NCBI RefSeq assembly: GCF_001941825.1
Contig: NZ_CP019038.1
Span: 5,146,001 to 5,210,000, forward strand
Direction: 5' to 3'
Length of the DNA: 64,000 bases
DNA from: Massilia putida
GTDB lineage: Bacteria; Pseudomonadota; Gammaproteobacteria; Burkholderiales; Burkholderiaceae_D
In this document: piece after piece, positions 35,666-44,307 of the stretch
How positions within the stretch are numbered: position 1 is the first letter of the stretch
Layout: each line of letters begins with the position of its first letter
Notes under the pieces: model-generated
What the model was told of the DNA's origin: nothing
Seen by the model: the letters and a program-made list of their open reading frames with translations, nothing else
The model's database searches: none
Program-made: the position numbers and the translations under genes

Positions 35666-37345
35666 ATGATCGTATCCCGTCCGTCCGCGCTGGCCCTGGG
35701 CGCGGCGCTGCTGCTGTCCGGCTGCGCCGGCACGCCGTCCAAACCGGTCGCGCCGATCGAGATCAACCTCGTCGCCCTGAACGACTTCCACGGCAACCTC
35801 GAACCCAGCAAGTACACGTACACGCCGCCGGGCGCCACGGCGCCGCGCACCATCCAGGCCGGCGGCATCGACGTGCTGAAGGGCGCGCTGGACACGTTCC
35901 GCAAGGACGACCCGGACCTGCTGTTCGTCGCGGCCGGAGACCTCGTCGGCGCGAGCCCCGCCGCGTCGTCGATGTTCGCGGACGAGCCGAGCATCGAGGC
36001 GCTGAACCGCATGGGCCTCGTCGCCAGCTCGCTCGGCAATCACGAATTCGACCAGGGACCGAAGGAACTGCTGCGCCAGCAGCACGGCGGCTGCGATTCG
36101 CCGCGGCCGACCAAAGCCTGCCGGCTGTCGCCCGACTTCAGGGGCGCAGGCTTCACTTACCTGGCCGCCAACGTCGTCGACGCGCAGACCGGCAAGAACC
36201 TCGTGCCGGGCTGGCGCATCGTCGACGTCAAGGGCGTCAAGGTGGGCCTGATCGGCGCCGTGCTGCACGACCTGGCGTCGGTGACGGTCGCCTCGTCGAT
36301 CAAGGGATTGGCGGTCAACGACGAAGCGGCGTCCATCAACGCCGTGCTGCCCGCCATGCGCGCGCAGGGCGCGCAGGTGTTCGTCGTGCTGATCCATGAA
36401 GGCGGTTTCGCCGACCAGCCTTACGACAAGGCCGATTGCAATACCTTGCACGGCCCGATCGTCGCCATCACGAAGAAGCTCGACCCGGCCATCCGCCTCG
36501 TCATCAGCGGCCATTCGCACACGGGCTATCTGTGCAACGTGGACGGCCGTGTCGTCACACAGGCCGACGCCTACGGCCACCTGCTGTCGCGCATCAAGCT
36601 GACCCTGGACCCGGCCACGAAGGCCGTCGAGGACATCCAGGTGCGCAACGTGGTGATGGCGCCGGACGCGTTCACGCCCGATCCCGGCCTGTCCGCCTAC
36701 CTGGCCGACGTGCGCGCGAAGACCCGCGCGGAGCTGGCGAAACCGGTGGCGCGCATCGCCGCCGCCGTCTCGCGGCACGAGGCACCGTCGGGCGAATCGG
36801 CGTTGGGCGACGTGATCGCCGACGCGGCCGTCGCCGCCACGCGCGACCAGGGCACGCAACTCGGCTTCATGAACCCCGGCGGTATCCGCAAGGACCTGGA
36901 AGCGGGAGACGGCGGCGTCGTGACGTTCGGCCAGGCGCAGGCCGTCCTTCCGTTCGGGAACACGCTCGTCGTGATGGACCTCACCGGCGCGCAGCTGCGC
37001 CGCGTGCTCGAACAGCAGTGGGACCGGCCGGCGTCGTCCGGCCCGTCGATCCTGGCTGTGTCGAGCAGCCTGACGTACGACTGGGACGGCACGCTGCCCG
37101 CCGGGCGCCGCGTGTCGAACGTGAAAGTGGATGCCGTGCCGGTCGCCGACGACAAGACGTACCGCGTGGTAGCCAACAACTTCCTGGCCGAGGGCGGCGA
37201 CAACTTCCCGGTGTTCGCCAAGGGCACGCGCCGTGCCGACACGGGCGTGCGCGACCTCGACGCGCTGATCGCTTACCTGCAGAAGCATCCAGAAGTGGGC
37301 GGCATGGGCCTGGCCGCGCCGCAGCGCATCCACAAGCTGCGCTAA
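35666..37345 (+). CDS. 5'-nucleotidase lipoprotein (UshA-like metallophosphoesterase)
   Basis: 559 residues. The lipobox L-S-G-C places the lipidated Cys at residue 20, so the enzyme is anchored in a membrane facing the periplasm or surface. The calcineurin-like domain shows NDFHGN (Asp40, His42), AAGDLVGAS, SLGNHEFDQG, IHEGG and SGHSHTG. The C-terminal 5'-nucleotidase domain has NPGGIRKDL near residue 410 and PFGNTLVVMDLTGAQL. It removes phosphate from nucleotides, giving nucleosides for import. A CATAAT -10 candidate lies at 35626–35631. The nuclease gene begins 31 bp downstream, so the two probably share an mRNA. Confidence 0.93.
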   Translation: MIVSRPSALALGAALLLSGCAGTPSKPVAPIEINLVALNDFHGNLEPSKYTYTPPGATAPRTIQAGGIDVLKGALDTFRKDDPDLLFVAAGDLVGASPAASSMFADEPSIEALNRMGLVASSLGNHEFDQGPKELLRQQHGGCDSPRPTKACRLSPDFRGAGFTYLAANVVDAQTGKNLVPGWRIVDVKGVKVGLIGAVLHDLASVTVASSIKGLAVNDEAASINAVLPAMRAQGAQVFVVLIHEGGFADQPYDKADCNTLHGPIVAITKKLDPAIRLVISGHSHTGYLCNVDGRVVTQADAYGHLLSRIKLTLDPATKAVEDIQVRNVVMAPDAFTPDPGLSAYLADVRAKTRAELAKPVARIAAAVSRHEAPSGESALGDVIADAAVAATRDQGTQLGFMNPGGIRKDLEAGDGGVVTFGQAQAVLPFGNTLVVMDLTGAQLRRVLEQQWDRPASSGPSILAVSSSLTYDWDGTLPAGRRVSNVKVDAVPVADDKTYRVVANNFLAEGGDNFPVFAKGTRRADTGVRDLDALIAYLQKHPEVGGMGLAAPQRIHKLR

Positions 37346-37376
37346 CGATATAAACAGTATAGAGCGAGAGATCCTC

Positions 37377-38429
37377 ATGAAGAACATCGCATGTATCGTG
37401 GCGCTGGCGGGCGCCTTCGTGTCGCTGGACGCGGCCGCGTGGGGCACGGACGGCCACCGCGCCGTGGGCGCCATCGCCGACAAACTGATCAAGGGCACGC
37501 ACGCCGAAGCCGAGGTGAAAGCGCTGCTGCTGCCCGGCGAATCGCTGGCGGCGGTCTCCACCTGGCCCGACTGCGTGAAGGGCAACTGGTGCGGTCCGCA
37601 GACGCCGGAAATGATCGAGTACGTGAACGCGAACCCGAAGCACAATGAGTACCACTACACGGACGTGCCGTTCCAGCTCGACCACTATCACGACGGCGCC
37701 GCCGGCACGGCCGACGACGACATCGTGCAGACCCTGAAGGAAGCGATCGCCGTCCTGCAGGGCAAGGATACCCCAAGCACCAACCCGCACAAATTCACGA
37801 AGCGCCAGGCGCTGATCCTCATCACCCACCTGGCCGGCGACATCGTCCAGCCCCTGCACGTGGGCGCGGCCTTCGTCGACAAGGACGGGCATTTCGTCGT
37901 GCCCAGGACGAAGGCCGAGATCGACGAGACCGTCGTCTTCGATTCGCGCGGCGGCAACAACTTCCTGCTGGACGACGCGAAGATCGAGCAGATGTCTGCC
38001 AACCTGATCCCGCCGGGCGAACCGAAGCCGGAGAAGCCGGGCGTGCCGAAGGCGCTGACGAAGCCGTTCCATTCGTACTGGGACAGCACGACGGTCGACT
38101 ACGCGTTCCGCCGCATCCGCACGAAGACGCCGGAGCAGTTCGCGCAGGCCGTCATCGACAGCAAGCCGGCCGTCGCGCGCAACACGGGCGATCCGGTGAC
38201 GTGGCCGTACCAGTGGGCGGACGATACGCTGGCCGTCTCGAAGTTGGCGTTCGCCGGCGTCACGGCGGGGAAAATCGCGCCGCAGGTGAACAAGAAGGGC
38301 GAGACCTATTACACGTGGACCCTGGAAGTGCCGAACGATTACCCGGTGCCCAGCTCGGCCCTCGCGAAGACCCAGATGATCAAAGGCGGCTACAACCTGG
38401 CCGAACTGCTGAAGGCGATCTGGCCGTAA
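37377..38429 (+). CDS. Secreted S1/P1-type nuclease
   Basis: 350 residues of the zinc-dependent S1/P1 nuclease family. After the signal peptide (ending DAAA) the mature chain begins with Trp22, whose amino group is a zinc ligand in this family, and continues G-T-D-G-H-R with His27. Other ligands are visible in STWPDC, EYHYTDVP and THLAGDIVQPLHVG. The expected later HxxxD ligand motif is less clear: DSRGGNNFLLDD lacks the N-L-H-x-x-W-D of classical enzymes, so the third zinc site may differ. It cuts single-stranded DNA/RNA to 5'-nucleotides, the substrate of the gene before it. A terminator follows. Confidence 0.9.
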   Translation: MKNIACIVALAGAFVSLDAAAWGTDGHRAVGAIADKLIKGTHAEAEVKALLLPGESLAAVSTWPDCVKGNWCGPQTPEMIEYVNANPKHNEYHYTDVPFQLDHYHDGAAGTADDDIVQTLKEAIAVLQGKDTPSTNPHKFTKRQALILITHLAGDIVQPLHVGAAFVDKDGHFVVPRTKAEIDETVVFDSRGGNNFLLDDAKIEQMSANLIPPGEPKPEKPGVPKALTKPFHSYWDSTTVDYAFRRIRTKTPEQFAQAVIDSKPAVARNTGDPVTWPYQWADDTLAVSKLAFAGVTAGKIAPQVNKKGETYYTWTLEVPNDYPVPSSALAKTQMIKGGYNLAELLKAIWP

Positions 38430-38449
38430 CCACGGCACCACACCTTCGC

Positions 38450-38486
38450 AAACCGCCGTGCGCCCATGAGGCCGCGGCGGTTTTTT
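38450..38486 (+). terminator. Intrinsic terminator of the 5'-nucleotidase/nuclease unit
   Basis: AAACCGCCG pairs with CGGCGGTTT around a 16-nt loop and is followed by a T-run. It starts 20 bp past the nuclease stop. Confidence 0.88.
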
Positions 38487-38558
38487 CATGGCCGTGCGCG
38501 CGCCGCGCGCGGGCGGGTCCCGCTAGAATCTGCGGCAATCGTATTCCGGACTGCCGCC

Positions 38559-39383
38559 ATGCCTCGTCTCGCTTTACTGTTGCCGCTGTTGCTCGCATTG
38601 CCCGCTGGCGCCGCCGAACCCGATGCACGCAACCTGCCGTTGTGGGAAGCGGGCGTCGGCGCCGCCGCGTTCAGCACGCCCGCGTATCCGGGCGCATCCG
38701 ATCGCAGCAACCGCTTTCTTGCGCTGCCGTTTCTCCTGTATCGCGGCAAGGTGTTGCGCGCCGACCAGGAAGGCGTCGGCGCGCGCCTGCTGGACACGGA
38801 CAAGATCGAATTCGACGTCGGCTTCGCCGCCGCGCTGCCCGCGCATTCGAACGACGTGGCGGCACGGCGCGGCATGCCGGACCTCGGCACGCTCGTCGAA
38901 TTCGGCCCGCGCGTGAAATACAAATTCGCCGACCTGGGCGGGGCGGGGCGGCTGCGTTTCGAACTGCCGGTGCGCGCCGTCATCGAAGGACGGGGCGGCT
39001 TGCGCCGCCAGGGCTGGACGACCGAGCCGCGCTTCGTGTGGGAGCGCCGCGGCGACGCCGGCCGCTGGACGATGGAGGCGCAGCTGGGGGCCGTGTTCGG
39101 CGACCGGCGCATCCACGGCTATTTCTACGACGTCGCGCCGCAGTATGCGACGGCGGACCGGCCGGCCTATCGGGCGGACGGTGGCTTGATGCTCGTGCGG
39201 ATGGGCCTGTTCGGCACGTACCGGATCAACCCGGACGTGCGCGTGTTCGGGTTCGTGCGGCTGGACAGCTATGCGGGGAATGCGAACAAGGACAGTCCGC
39301 TGTTCAGGAAGGATTTCGGTCCGTCGGCCGGGGTGGGGTTGGCGTGGACGTTGGCGCGGTCATCGCGCCGCGCCAACGAATGA
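38559..39383 (+). CDS. MipA/OmpV family outer-membrane protein
   Basis: 274 residues, with signal peptide MPRLALLLPLLLALPAGAA. The opening of the mature chain (LWEAGVGAAAFSTPAYPGAS, then NRFLALPFLLYRGKVLRAD) is the classic MipA/OmpV start, followed by alternating beta-strands and GVGLAWTLARS near the end. Members are outer-membrane scaffolds or porin-like proteins of uncertain role. It has no obvious tie to the nucleoside genes on either side. It is convergent with the ABC permease gene. Confidence 0.88.
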   Translation: MPRLALLLPLLLALPAGAAEPDARNLPLWEAGVGAAAFSTPAYPGASDRSNRFLALPFLLYRGKVLRADQEGVGARLLDTDKIEFDVGFAAALPAHSNDVAARRGMPDLGTLVEFGPRVKYKFADLGGAGRLRFELPVRAVIEGRGGLRRQGWTTEPRFVWERRGDAGRWTMEAQLGAVFGDRRIHGYFYDVAPQYATADRPAYRADGGLMLVRMGLFGTYRINPDVRVFGFVRLDSYAGNANKDSPLFRKDFGPSAGVGLAWTLARSSRRANE

Positions 39384-39394
39384 ATCGAACGCTG

Positions 39395-39433
39395 GTTGAA
39401 CGCGTGGACGGGTTTCCCGTCCACGCGTTCAAC
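39395..39433. terminator. 18-bp perfect hairpin between convergent genes
   Basis: GTTGAACGCGTGGACGGG pairs exactly with CCCGTCCACGCGTTCAAC around TTT. It overlaps the stop codon of the ABC permease (39429–39431) and lies 11 bp after the MipA stop. It can act on both strands; neither side has a T-run. Confidence 0.75.
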
Positions 39434-40394
39434 GAGATTTCACGAAGGGCTTGCCGATCGCCTTGGGCGCGACGGACTTGGCCATCAGGCCGGCCAGCAC
39501 GACGACGGTGACGATGTACGGAATCGCCTGGATCAACGAGCCCGGCAAGCGGCCGACGACGGGAATGTCGACGCCTTCGAGCTGGATCTGGATCGCGCCG
39601 AACAGGCCGAACATCAGGCAGCCCAGCACCGTGTGCAGCGGCCGCCAGTTGCCGAAGACGAGCGCCGTCAGCGCCAGGTAGCCGGCGCCGGCCGACATGT
39701 CGCGCAGGAAGAAGCCGCTCTGGACCAGCGTCAGGTAGGCGCCCGAGAACGAGCACAGGACGCCGGCCACGAACATGGCGAGATAGCGCGTGCGCTCGAC
39801 CGAGACGCCGGCCGCGTCGGCCGCATGCGGGTTCTCGCCGCACGCGCGCAGGCGCAGGCCGAAGCGGCTGTGGTACACGACCCAGTGCACGACGGGCAGC
39901 AGCAGGAACGCGACGTAGACCAGCACCGACTGGCCGCCGATCAGGTGGCCGTACAGCCAGCCGATGACGGGAATGTGGTCGAGGGCCGCGGTGCCGGGCA
40001 GGATGACGTCGACCAGGCGCGCGTTGCGCAGGTCCGGCGTGCGGCCGCCCTGCTGGAAAAAGAATTGCGCGAGCACGAACGTCAGGCCGCTCATGGCGAT
40101 GTTGATGGCGATGCCGCACACGAGCTGGTTGCCCTTCTGCGTGATCGACACGAACGCCTGGATCATCGCGAGTGCGACCGACACGCCCATGCCGGCGAGG
40201 ATGCCGTACCACGGATTCTGCGTGGCGTAGGCGACGGCGGCCGATGCGAACGCCGAGGCGAGGATCTTGCCTTCGAGGCCGATGTCGACGACGCCCGAGC
40301 GCTCGGCGAACAGGCCGGCCAGCGCGGCGAACATCAGCACGGGCGCGTTGCGGATCGTCGAGACGACGATGCTGGCGAGTTGAAAGTCTTCCAT
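39429..40394 (-). CDS. Nucleoside ABC transporter permease (second)
   Basis: 321 residues of the BPD_transp_2 family. Multiple membrane segments are present, and the signature LFAERSGVVDIGLEGKILAS near residues 28–47 is the conserved motif of NupQ/YufQ-type permeases paired with BMP binding proteins. A second conserved block is GENPHAADAAGVSVERTRYLA near 200. It forms the inner-membrane channel with the permease encoded directly upstream; the two genes abut with no gap. Confidence 0.92.
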   Translation of the reverse strand: MEDFQLASIVVSTIRNAPVLMFAALAGLFAERSGVVDIGLEGKILASAFASAAVAYATQNPWYGILAGMGVSVALAMIQAFVSITQKGNQLVCGIAINIAMSGLTFVLAQFFFQQGGRTPDLRNARLVDVILPGTAALDHIPVIGWLYGHLIGGQSVLVYVAFLLLPVVHWVVYHSRFGLRLRACGENPHAADAAGVSVERTRYLAMFVAGVLCSFSGAYLTLVQSGFFLRDMSAGAGYLALTALVFGNWRPLHTVLGCLMFGLFGAIQIQLEGVDIPVVGRLPGSLIQAIPYIVTVVVLAGLMAKSVAPKAIGKPFVKSR

Positions 40395-41483
40395 TCAAGC
40401 CTCCTTGCGGGTGAGGTTGATCAGTTTCAGGATGGCCGGGGCGTAGAAGTTTTCCATCGCGCCGCAGAACAGGATGATCAGGCCCTGGATGAAGATGAAG
40501 GTCTCCTGCGGGATGTTCGGTTTTTCCAGCGACAGGTCGAAGCCGCCCTGGATCAGCGCGCCGAACAGCACGGACGACAGGAAGATGCCGACCGGATGCT
40601 GGCGGCCCATCAGCGCGATGGCGATGCCGACGAAGCCCGCGCCGGCGGGGAAGTTCAGCGACAGGTAGTGCGTCGACCCCATCACCGAGTTGACGGCGCC
40701 GAGACCGGCCAGCGCGCCCGACACGAGCATCGTGACGATGATCGTGCGGCTGATCCTGACGCCCGCGTAGTGCGCGGCGTGCGCGTTCAGGCCCGTCGCG
40801 CGCAGCTCGTAGCCCCAGCTCGACCGCCACACCATCACGCCGTAGATCACCAGTGCGACGATCGCGAGGATGAAGCTGATGTTGAGCGGCGTGTCGCCCA
40901 GCACGGGGAAGATCTTGTTCAGCAGGGGCAGGGCGGCGCTGTCGGCGAACACGCGCGAGGCCGGGTTCTGCTGGCCTTCCGGGATCAGGTATTTCACGAT
41001 CACGAAGTTCATCAGGCTCGCGGCGATGAAGTTGAACATGATGGTCGTGACGACGACGTGGCTGCCGCGCTTGGCCTGCAGATAGCCGGGAATGAAGGCC
41101 CAGAGCGCGCCGAAGACGGCCGCGCCGATCATCGCGATGGGGATCATCAGCCAGCCGGGCAGGTGCGCGTCGAGCGCCAGCACGGCCCAGGTCAGGCCCA
41201 GGCCGCCCACATACATCTGGCCTTCGGCGCCGATGTTGAAGAGGCCGGCCTGCATCGCGATCGACACGGCGAGGCCGGCGAAGATGAAGGTGCTCGCGTA
41301 GAACAGCGTGTACGCGAGGCCTTCCGGATCGAGGATGGCGCTGTCGACCAGGATGCGCAGCGATTCCGACGGGCTCTCGCCCAGCAGGTGGATCACGAGC
41401 GCCGCGACGAGCAGCGCCGACATCAGGTTCAGGATGGGCAGGACGAAACCCGTGGCCCAGCGTGGGAGTTCGGTTTTTTTCAT
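40395..41483 (-). CDS. Nucleoside ABC transporter permease (first)
   Basis: 362 residues of the same permease family (NupP/YufP-like). The signature GLAVSIAMQAGLFNIGAEGQ lies near residues 71–90, and ATGLNAHAAHYAGVRISRT near 230 corresponds to the coupling region facing the ATPase. About eight to ten hydrophobic segments are present. It starts 4 bp after the ATPase stop, and its own stop touches the start of the second permease, so the three are tightly coupled. Confidence 0.92.
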   Translation of the reverse strand: MKKTELPRWATGFVLPILNLMSALLVAALVIHLLGESPSESLRILVDSAILDPEGLAYTLFYASTFIFAGLAVSIAMQAGLFNIGAEGQMYVGGLGLTWAVLALDAHLPGWLMIPIAMIGAAVFGALWAFIPGYLQAKRGSHVVVTTIMFNFIAASLMNFVIVKYLIPEGQQNPASRVFADSAALPLLNKIFPVLGDTPLNISFILAIVALVIYGVMVWRSSWGYELRATGLNAHAAHYAGVRISRTIIVTMLVSGALAGLGAVNSVMGSTHYLSLNFPAGAGFVGIAIALMGRQHPVGIFLSSVLFGALIQGGFDLSLEKPNIPQETFIFIQGLIILFCGAMENFYAPAILKLINLTRKEA

Positions 41484-41487
41484 GGCC

Positions 41488-43017
41488 TTAGGATTTGTGC
41501 ATCCCGCCCATCAAGAGGCCGATGCGGGTGGTGTCGAATTCGTCGATGGGGAGGATGCCGGCGATGCGGCCGCCGCACATCACGATGATGCGGTCGGCGA
41601 GCGCACGCACTTCTTCCAGTTCCACCGACGACAGCAGGATCGCCACGCCTTCGTCGCGCAGGCGCAGGAGCTGCGTGTGGATGCTTTCGATGGTGCCGAT
41701 GTCCACGCCGCGCGTGGGCTGGCCCACTAACATCAGCTTCGGCTTCGCGGCCACTTCGCGCGCGATCACGACCTTCTGCTGGTTGCCGCCGGATAGAAGA
41801 CCGATGCGCAGGTCCGGATTGTTCGGACGCACGTCGAACGCCGTCATCAGGTGCGCGCAGCGCTCTCCGATCTTCTTGTAGTCGAACAGGCCCCAGCGGT
41901 TCTTGACCTTGTCCTGGTAGCCGAACACCGTGTTCTGCATGACGGAGAAATCCTTGATCACGCCGTCGCGCAGGCGGTCTTCCGGCACGTGGCCGATGCC
42001 GAGCGTGCGGAACTCCGCCGGCAGGCCGTCGGCGTTCGTGCGGCCCGCGTACGGCAGGTCGCGGCCGAGGAATTCCACCTTGCCCATTGTGGGCAGGCGC
42101 ATGCCGGACAGGATTTCGAGCAGCTCGCTCTGGCCGTTGCCCGACACGCCCGCGATGGCGACCACTTCGCCCGCGCGCAAGGTGAACTCGATATCCGACA
42201 GCAGGGCGACGCCGTTCGCATCCTTCAGCTGCAGGTTCGAGACCTTCAGCACTTCCGCGCCCGGGTTGTACGGCGCGCGCGGCAGCTCGCTCTGGATCGG
42301 GCGGCCGACCATCATATTGGCCAGCTGCTCCTTCGACGTCTCCGCCGTCTTCACCGCGCCGACGACGCGGCCGGCGCGCATCACCGTCACCTCGTCCGTG
42401 ATCTCCATGATCTCCTGCAGCTTGTGCGTGATCAGGATGATGGTCTTGCCCTGTTCCTTGAACAGCCGCAGGATCTCGAACAGCGACGCCGTCTCCTGCG
42501 CGGTCAGCACGGCCGTCGGTTCGTCGAGGATCAGGATGTTGGCGCTGCGGTAGATCTGCTTGAGGATCTCCACGCGCTGCTGCGCGCCGACCGACAGGTC
42601 GTGGACCGTCGCGAGCGGATTGACGTCGAGGCGGTAGCGGTCGCAGATCTCGCGCAGCTTCGCTTCCACGGCGCCGCGCTTCGCGGCCAGCTTGAAGCCG
42701 CCTTCGTTGCCCAGCATGATGTTGTCGAGGACGGTCATGTTCTCGACCAGCATGAAGTGCTGGTGCACCATGCCGATGCCCAGCGCGATCGCATCAATGC
42801 TGGTGCGGATATCCCGGGGCTGGCCGTCGATCAGGACCTGGCCGCTGTCGGCATTGTAGTAGCCGTACAGGATGCTCATCAGGGTCGACTTGCCGGCGCC
42901 GTTTTCCCCGATCACGCCATGGATCGAGCCCTTGGCGATCGAGAAGCTGACGTCGGCATTCGCCTGCACCGCCCCGAAGGCTTTGCTAATGTTGCGAAAT
43001 TCTACGGCTGACTGCAT
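41488..43017 (-). CDS. Nucleoside ABC transporter ATP-binding protein (two ABC domains)
   Basis: 509 residues with tandem ATPase domains like NupO/RbsA. The first domain has Walker A GENGAGKST near residue 37–45, signature LSVGAQQRVEIL and Walker B ILILDEPTAVLT. The second has an altered Walker A (GVSGNGQSELLE), the signature LLSGGNQQKVVIAREV and a Walker B reading LMLVGQPTRGVDIG, where Gln replaces the catalytic-region Glu/Asp-Glu. This asymmetry is usual in the family. The gene follows the binding-protein gene across a hairpin that may reduce its expression. Confidence 0.94.
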   Translation of the reverse strand: MQSAVEFRNISKAFGAVQANADVSFSIAKGSIHGVIGENGAGKSTLMSILYGYYNADSGQVLIDGQPRDIRTSIDAIALGIGMVHQHFMLVENMTVLDNIMLGNEGGFKLAAKRGAVEAKLREICDRYRLDVNPLATVHDLSVGAQQRVEILKQIYRSANILILDEPTAVLTAQETASLFEILRLFKEQGKTIILITHKLQEIMEITDEVTVMRAGRVVGAVKTAETSKEQLANMMVGRPIQSELPRAPYNPGAEVLKVSNLQLKDANGVALLSDIEFTLRAGEVVAIAGVSGNGQSELLEILSGMRLPTMGKVEFLGRDLPYAGRTNADGLPAEFRTLGIGHVPEDRLRDGVIKDFSVMQNTVFGYQDKVKNRWGLFDYKKIGERCAHLMTAFDVRPNNPDLRIGLLSGGNQQKVVIAREVAAKPKLMLVGQPTRGVDIGTIESIHTQLLRLRDEGVAILLSSVELEEVRALADRIIVMCGGRIAGILPIDEFDTTRIGLLMGGMHKS

Positions 43018-43063
43018 AGCGGTCCGTTTTCGGTAGACAGAGTAAAAGGGGATGCATTCATTT

Positions 43064-43105
43064 AAAAGCGCGCCGGGCCGGCATGGAAACCGGCGCGGCG
43101 CGCTT
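43064..43105 (-). terminator. Attenuating hairpin between binding protein and ABC genes
   Basis: A 16-bp stem with one mismatch (43066–43081 with 43090–43105) is followed on the coding strand by TTTT (43067–43064). It lies 23 bp past the binding-protein stop and before the ATPase gene. Partial termination here would give more binding protein than transporter. Confidence 0.75.
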
Positions 43106-43128
43106 CGTTCTTCAACTGGTCGATACGG

Positions 43129-44130
43129 TTACTGCGGACACGAGTTGGCCGCGCGATAGTCGACCACCTTGATCTTGCCGGCGATGATGTCGGACCTGGC
43201 CGCCATCACGCGCTTTTCGATCTCGGGCGTGACGACCATGCGGTTGTCCTTGTCGAGCACCCAGTCCACGCCGCCTTCCTTCAGGCCCAGGTACGTGATG
43301 CCCGACGTGAACTGGCCGTTCTTCGCTTTCATGAAGGCGTCGTACGCGGCGTTGTCGACGCGCTTGACCATCGACGTCAGCATGGTGCCCGGGTACAGGT
43401 AGTTCTGGTTCGAATCGACGCCGATCGCCAGCTTGCCCTTTTCCTTGGCCATCTGCAGCGTGCCCATGCCGGAGCCACCCGCGACGGCAAACACGACGTC
43501 GGCGCCGCGGTCGAATTGCGCGCGCGCGAGCTCGCCGCCCTTGGCCGGGTCGTTCCAGGCCGCGCCCGTCGTGCCGACCATGTTCTGCAGGACCTGGATC
43601 TTGGGATTGACCGATTTCGCGCCTTGCACATAGCCGCAGGCAAACGCGCGGATCAGCGGGATGTCCATGCCGCCGACGAAGCTGATCGTCTTGGTCTTGG
43701 AGGCCATTGCGGCGGCGACGCCGACGAGGTACGAGCCTTCCTCTTCCTTGAACAGCACGGAGTTGACGTTCTTGCCCTGGGCATTGCCGTCGATGATGAC
43801 GAAGTGGACGTTCGGGTATTCGGCCGCGATCTTTTGCACGGGCTGCGTCTGCGAAAAGCCGATCGAGACGATCAGCTGGAGCTTCTTGCGGGCAAGGGCG
43901 CGCAGCACCTGCTCGGCCTGGGTATCGTAGTTGGCCTGGGCTTCAAACACCTTGACGCCGGTTTCCTTCGTGAACCGCGCCACGCCTTCGGCGGCGGACT
44001 GGTTGAAGGACTTGTCGAACTTGCCGCCGGCATCGTAGACGATCGCGAGCTTCGCGCCGGCCATGTCGGCGCTGGCGCCGGCGCTGATGCACAGCGCCGC
44101 GATCGTCATACAAATATGCTTGAATTTCAT
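43129..44130 (-). CDS. BMP-family nucleoside-binding periplasmic protein
   Basis: 333 residues. The signal peptide MKFKHICMTIAALCISAGASA is cleaved before D; there is no good lipobox, so it is a soluble periplasmic protein, unlike the lipoprotein forms of Gram-positives. The BMP (PnrA/Med) domain begins LAIVYDAGGKFDKSFNQSAAEG with the ligand-contacting Asp-Lys-Ser-Phe-Asn; later blocks are VIIDGNAQGKNVNSVLFKEE and GGMDIPLIRAFACGYVQGAK. Family members bind purine and other nucleosides. First gene of the importer operon; it carries the shared nucleoside promoter. Confidence 0.93.
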   Translation of the reverse strand: MKFKHICMTIAALCISAGASADMAGAKLAIVYDAGGKFDKSFNQSAAEGVARFTKETGVKVFEAQANYDTQAEQVLRALARKKLQLIVSIGFSQTQPVQKIAAEYPNVHFVIIDGNAQGKNVNSVLFKEEEGSYLVGVAAAMASKTKTISFVGGMDIPLIRAFACGYVQGAKSVNPKIQVLQNMVGTTGAAWNDPAKGGELARAQFDRGADVVFAVAGGSGMGTLQMAKEKGKLAIGVDSNQNYLYPGTMLTSMVKRVDNAAYDAFMKAKNGQFTSGITYLGLKEGGVDWVLDKDNRMVVTPEIEKRVMAARSDIIAGKIKVVDYRAANSCPQ

Positions 44131-44195
44131 CGAATGGCTCCTGAATCCCGTATTGTACCGGCGCAACGGTTGTGCTGGGAGGGGGGATTTTAGGA

Positions 44196-44266
44196 ACTAT
44201 GCATCAGCCCGATTATTCGTGGCAAATACGATTTTACTTAGCAATTTATATGGTTGAAATATAAAT
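44196..44266 (-). promoter_or_regulatory. Shared nucleoside-regulon promoter, copy 2 (BMP/ABC operon)
   Basis: Read on the minus strand: ATTTATA-N9-TATAAAT (44266–44244), 18 bp, TTGCCA (44225–44220), 18 bp, CATAGT (44201–44196). The palindrome arms are perfect. The spacer between palindrome and -35 ends CGTAT, and that between -35 and -10 ends ATG, as in the other copies. The predicted start near 44189 gives a ~59-nt leader before the ATG at 44130. Confidence 0.78.
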
Positions 44267-44307
44267 GGCTGCTCGTCCAGTCGGTTTCCTGTAGAAACCG
44301 CGGCGCC

